The position numbers and the translations under genes are program-made. 64,000 nucleotides of DNA, taken from NCBI GenBank assembly GCA_035079385.1, contig JAVHKY010000005.1, positions 2,356,001-2,420,000 on the forward strand, given 5' to 3'. The DNA comes from Aspidiotus rigidus (taxonomy: Eukaryota > Arthropoda > Insecta > Hemiptera > Diaspididae). Positions within the stretch are counted from its first letter, which is position 1, and each line of letters opens with the position of its first letter. The notes under the pieces were generated by a model that worked only from the letters and a program-made list of their open reading frames with translations, was not told where the DNA came from and searched no databases. Below are positions 59,660 through 64,000 of the stretch, one piece after another.

Positions 59660-60094
59660 GTTTTAACAGGGAACCTGTTTTATGGGGGACTTTTTTGAAA
59701 TTTGCCGTACGCCGTCCGCCGTCCAGCAAAAAACTTGGAAAAATTTCGACTCTCGTGCCATATATGATAGGAGGGGGACTTGGAATAAGTTGGACTCTCG
59801 AGCCATATAATTATGATAGGAGGGGGACTTGGAAAAATTTCGACTCTCAAACTATATTATATGTACTAGGCTTATAATAGGTCTACGCCTTAGTTGGACT
59901 AGCTTTATGTAGGTCTAGGCTTCATTGAATTTTCAAGACCAAATCCCATTGGACTCATAAAACAGGTTCCCTGAGTTCCTCGTTTAACTTCGTTAAGGAA
60001 GCCGTCGTTTTTCCAAGTTTTTCGCTGCACGGCGGAGGGCGTACGGCAAATTTCTCAAAAAGCCCCCCATAAAACAGGTTCCCTATTAAAATAC
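59660..60094. mobile_element. Compact copy of the 46-bp-unit foldback element with inverted ends
   Basis: Starts TTAACAGGGAACCTGTTTTA and ends with its complement TAAAACAGGTTCCCT-ATTAA; the next inward segment (TTTGCCGTACGCCGTCC against CGTACGGCAAATTTCTCA) is also inverted. The middle holds three 46-bp units, the TACTAGGCTTATAATAGG phrase and the CTCGTTTAACTTCGTTAAGG phrase. Against the uninterrupted arm copies (56930-57010 and 63690-63780), about 45-50 bp of arm sequence is missing at the insertion point. Confidence 0.75.
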
Positions 60095-60333
60095 CATGGA
60101 TGAACGTTCACATAATACTAAAATATTCCCAAGTGTTCGCTGTGCAATCATTATTGCCTGAGATACAGCCATTTGGATCTTAGGCCTAAGAATGACTCTG
60201 ATGCCCATGTGAGTGAGCGGATGGGTCCAATTTTTTGGATTTCGAGTTTTCTCATTAAGGACAACATTTTGACGGACATTTGAAACATTTTTCGATCAAG
60301 GTCATTTTCTCCCCCTTACCCGGCTAGGGTCTT

Positions 60334-63254
60334 TCCGTCTCGTAACAGTCAGAAAAAAAAAAAAACAAGAAACCTGGATACAGAGGCCCATGATGGCGTC
60401 TCAGTCTTGTTTTTTACACGTTTCTTAAATATTTTTCTGGTTGTTTTTGACACCTATCCTAACTCATCTCAACAAACTGCTGCTTTCTACCAAGATTATC
60501 TTCTCTAGCTGTTTGTCATGTCTATTTTGCCTGTACTGAATGAGTGTCATCGCTTACTACGGAACATCTTCCGTGTGTACTGTAAGGTTTATTCACTCGG
60601 TTTTCGTTTCGGACAAAAATAACGAGAATTAGCCGTGACTGTTTAATTTTGGAATTTCTTCGAAATCATTGGAAACGTAATGATGATTTAGCCTCATCAA
60701 TGCAGATATGCGAAGATGTACGGTACGCGCTCGTACTCGTCTTCATTGATAAAGAATGCCGTTTTTCCTTGAAAGCTGTAAACTTGTTTGTTTACGAGAT
60801 TTGTAAAGGTCTTACTTATAGTATTTTTTTTTTTTTTTCGCGAATGGAAAAGATGATGTTCTCATAATCTCGTACGACGTGGTCGAACTTCTAAAAGTCT
60901 AAAATTATAGAACAATATTTTTAAATTAAAATGTCCAACTATTATTCAAATGAAACACCTCTGACCCATGAAACGGAATGTTTCTTACAATGTATTGAAT
61001 AATATTCTATTATATTGTAGTACGTTCTTTCAAACGATGTATCGGTTTTTCCTCGCCATGTGTGCCTATCTTCAGTCGTCACGTCTCGGATTGAATTTGT
61101 TGCTGAATTTGTATTTTCAAGTTCCTACATATTATAGTATTGAGATCATTTCGTGAGATTTGTTTTTTATGTATCGATGAAGCTACAATTTTTGCATTGC
61201 AAATCTCGGACAATACTTATTGTCGGGAAAACCACGCGAGGATATACCGTATGACTACTCGATTAATGTCGGAGGAAGAAAGATGACGATGCTCGATCAC
61301 GTGTGTTATTATGAACGTATATAAAGCATTATTGTATTCAAGTCCGTTTTACGATTCAGTCAGTTGCAGTAATTATTACTGCGGTTTCATAATATTACGA
61401 TATGGTCAATTTTTCATTTAAAGGATGATAATGTTGCGCAACGACGGAAAAAATCTCGTTTTCAGTTCATTATTAGACGATATGAATCTGCGATAGAAGA
61501 TGAATGACTAAAAAATGAGCAAAGCTAAAGAAGCGCATCAATCCTGTATATTAAGTACGTCATGTGCCACGTATCTAGAGAAAATGCGAGAGAGAGAGGC
61601 AATAGGAAGTTTCCATAATCCCTAGAAAGCTTGCGTACATTTGTGTGGTGTGCTGTCTGTACATATTCTATTACAGGGTCTGAACAAAATTTGGATAACT
61701 TGCCACCCTAACTGAAGTGCTGTTTTATCGTGAAAATTTTGATTATACCTCTTTGTCTCATTGCATAGACCCGCGTATCAGTATTTCAAGTTAAAAATGT
61801 ATGGAAGATTTCTTTCTCGTCGCAAATGTTTGTCGAGTACACGAAATATACTTCGGAAATGATTGACCGTATTTTTCTGACGCGATAATTACAGACAAAA
61901 AAAAAAAAAAAAAAGTCGCTACTCATAGTTGCATATTTTTGAGGTCTTTCCCCCCGGATGTTCTCGTTAAGACGATGCATTATATCCAGAATAGATGTTT
62001 TAATTTAACAAAAATTACTCGCCAACCTTGCAAATGTTGATAATTGTGTGCGAATATGGTAATTGTATTTCGAGTACATTCTGTCGGCTGCACTAAAATT
62101 CGTAGCGGTGTACGTTCAAGAACGAGTTCGAAGATGTGCGATTCTGCGCCTTGAAAGCTACACAATTTGTTGTACATCTTTCCGTGAGTGTATTTGAAGC
62201 GCAAAAAAAGGTCCAACAGAAGCATTGGCGCAAAATGTGAAGACTGGAGAAGAATTCATCAAATTTTTTGACGCGATTCGTATACATTTGGTCCATTGTT
62301 CATAATTTTTGCAATAGAATGACCGGAACAAGTTGAAACTTGACCAAAAAGCTAACGTGTCTCCACCAGAGAGACAGGCAGTGTATAGCATTTTACATGC
62401 TTGTTTTTTATATCTTGATAGCGATATAATTATGGATTTTAGCGATCATATTGATTTGATTCTATCGATCATGTCGATATTCTTGTCTCTAAGCCCAAAA
62501 AATGGCCATAACCTTGTATTTTTTGTAAAAAGCATGAAATTCGGTACGAATGTTCATAACACTCGATAGTCCAGTTATATTAGATTGAAAATTTGTGTAA
62601 GTATGGAATTGATAGGGGAGCTGATATTTGGTGTGTAAGTCATTCATTATCTTATACAACATACAGAAATTACCACTCGATATGACTTGCGCATTGTTCC
62701 CAGGGGGCAAAAAAGTATGGTCCAGATTGGTTTTTTGTTATTTTCAGGGTCAATATCGGTTTTTTGAAAAAAAAGTCAAGAGACAAAAATTATAAAACGT
62801 CAATAGATACGTAAATAATCTTCTCTTAAGAATTTCCTTGCGATATTCCAATTTTTAATAAGTGGAGGATGAAGTTGAATAGTTGCAAAATTAACACATG
62901 CAATGCAAGTTGACGCAAGCGTCACATACCCGTAATTGTAAAACGATTAAAAATTTCCGTTCGATGCTCCATTTTTGAATAAATGAAGGACGACAGTTGG
63001 ATAGTTGTGGAAGTAATACAAGATATGTCCATTTCACCCACAAAGCAAGTCGACGCACGTGTCACCTACCTGTTACGATGTATACTGCTTCATTTTCAAG
63101 TAAATTGATGCAGGTAATGTGAACTGGTACATATTGATACCATAATTGAATCGCAATAAATAAATGAATAAATTACAAATCGATAACTAACTGACTGCAA
63201 TGATTTCGGAATTGGAAAGAAAAGAATCACTAATTTAGGTGACAAGCAATATGT
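60334..63254. other. Gene-free
   Basis: No exon, element end or RNA gene recognised on either strand. Runs of A at 60353-60365 and 61897-61913, T at 60824-60837. Short open frames show no known motifs. Confidence 0.4.
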
Positions 63255-63471
63255 GCATCGTGATTAAGAGCGGGTGATGCTCGCTTTGGCTTGCGTTGCA
63301 CGACGTCATGATGCATCTTTTCTACTGCATTGCCATAAGAGCCTGTGTTAATTAAAAGGCGAATATCTCGATAAATGTCGATTATTTTGAAAAAATGAAG
63401 GAACTAAATTTATTCCTCATAAAATTTCCAATTGGAACATGATATTTTCAGTTTTGTTTTAGACATAAAAG
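63255..63471 (-). repeat. Partial inverted copy of the 327-bp element
   Basis: Reads, as reverse complement, the interior and right arm of the element at 2793-3119: ACGACGTCATGATGCATCTTTTCTACTGCAT-type text, TAAAAGGCGAATATCTCGAT and TCAGTTTTGTTTTAGACAT. It stops where the third arm of the giant repeat begins. Confidence 0.75.
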
Positions 63472-64000
63472 GCTCTAGCCGGGTAGGGGGGGACTTGGTC
63501 GGAAAATGTTTCAAATGTCCGTCAAAATGTTGTCCCTAATGAGAAAACTCGAAATCCTAAAAATTGGACCCATCCGCTCACCCACATGGCCTGCAGAGTC
63601 ATTTTTAGGCGTAAAAACCAAATGGCTGTATCTCAGGCAATAATGATCGCATAGCAATAAAACTTGGGAACATTTTGGTATATGCGAACGTTCATCCATG
63701 GTATTTTTTTCAAACAAATTCATTCATACATTCCCTAGTTTCTAGCAATAACAAAACTTCAAATTCGAATAAAAAAAATCGGGGCGGGGGAGACACCTGG
63801 GGAAAATCATTCGTTTGAAGCGCCATACCCTCTACTACAACATACATGAGTATCGTAGTCCTCGGTGAGGTGGAACATTCCCAAAAAAATCAATATTTAA
63901 TGAATTTCTGTGATTTTTCCCATGAATAGCGGGGTGGACTATGACTACTACCGCAATAGACCGCGAGAAATCAATAGTCAATGATCGAGATGAAAAATAC
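63472..64000. repeat. Third copy of the giant-repeat arm, running off the window
   Basis: Starts CTAGCCGGGTAGGGGGGGAC and is nearly identical to 56679-57215 in the same orientation, through the GTGGAACATTCCC and CGCGAGAAATCAATAGTCAATG segments. It keeps the stretch lost at the 59660-60094 insertion. Confidence 0.9.

Larger units (their letters stand above)
56671..60333. repeat. Giant inverted repeat with internal 151-bp tandem units
   Basis: The left arm (56671 to about 58010) and right arm (about 58280 to 60333) are reverse complements over most of their length. The outermost part (GGCTCT-CCGGG ends, then GACCCATCCGCTCACCCACAT text) and the GTGGAACATTCCCAAAA segment pair between arms. The inner parts are tandem units with period about 151 bp: GGAGGACC landmarks at 57428, 57580, 57733, 57883 on the left, and CTCCAG-GGT landmarks at 58749, 58901, 59053, 59204 on the right. 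Two insertions of the 46-bp-unit foldback family interrupt it (58050-58235 in the centre, 59660-60094 in the right arm). No coding capacity recognised. Confidence 0.88.

Noticed and set aside
1..64000. tRNA, rRNA and snRNA genes
   Set aside because: I scanned for T-loop GTTCRANYC patterns with matching arms and for rRNA-like GC-rich blocks and saw none that I could support by eye.

Overview
The window is eukaryotic nuclear DNA, AT-rich, with short phase-consistent introns and a very heavy load of transposable elements. A CYP4-type P450, the intron style, CYP-ASNSD1-SRRM1-NudC type housekeeping content and the repeat families (Penelope-like elements, R1-like LINE, hAT and TTAA-flanked miniature elements, Helitron-like copies) point to an arthropod, most likely an insect; the sequence alone does not fix the order or species.

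Gene-bearing part (about 0.8-23 kb, plus one exon near 36.8 kb). From the left: a protein-L-isoaspartate methyltransferase with a hydrophobic leader (minus strand, 3' end lies outside or is lost), a cluster of miniature inverted-repeat elements (2-5.5 kb), a complete 7-exon ASNSD1 gene (plus), the intact C-terminal half of a CYP4-like P450 without its 5' half (plus), a complete 17-exon SRRM1 splicing coactivator gene (minus), and, divergent from it, the first four exons of NudC (plus), whose CS-domain exons I could not find. A small minus-strand gene at 21.9-23.0 kb encodes a C-terminal membrane-anchored protein; a coding exon at 36.8 kb joins it in perfect phase, which would make a 201-residue protein with a 13.7 kb first intron filled with repeats.

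Repeat-dominated part (24-64 kb). A decayed Penelope-like element (PLE) at 24.0-27.4 kb is split by a hAT-like element that itself carries a Helitron fragment. At 40.2-43.0 kb a LINE on the plus strand is split by an R1-like LINE on the minus strand. At 43.2-46.1 kb lies a G-rich tandem array of about 46 bp units with a higher-order period of about 138 bp. At 48.6-53.9 kb there is a three-level nest: a repetitive nuclease-like ORF is split just after its ATG by PLE family B, which is split by PLE family A. The family A insertion is a head-to-head pair of copies, each ending in a run of CCAAT boxes and a well-formed hammerhead ribozyme. At 56.7-60.3 kb lies a giant inverted repeat built from units of about 151 bp, and a third copy of its arm begins at 63.5 kb and runs off the window.

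The housekeeping genes look independent of one another (methyl transfer, amidotransferase-like, splicing, dynein/chaperone pathway); no operon-like or pathway logic joins them. The strongest unusual signals are the paired PLE copies with two identical ribozyme/CCAAT termini, the nested insertion series, the giant palindrome, and the truncated NudC and P450 genes.
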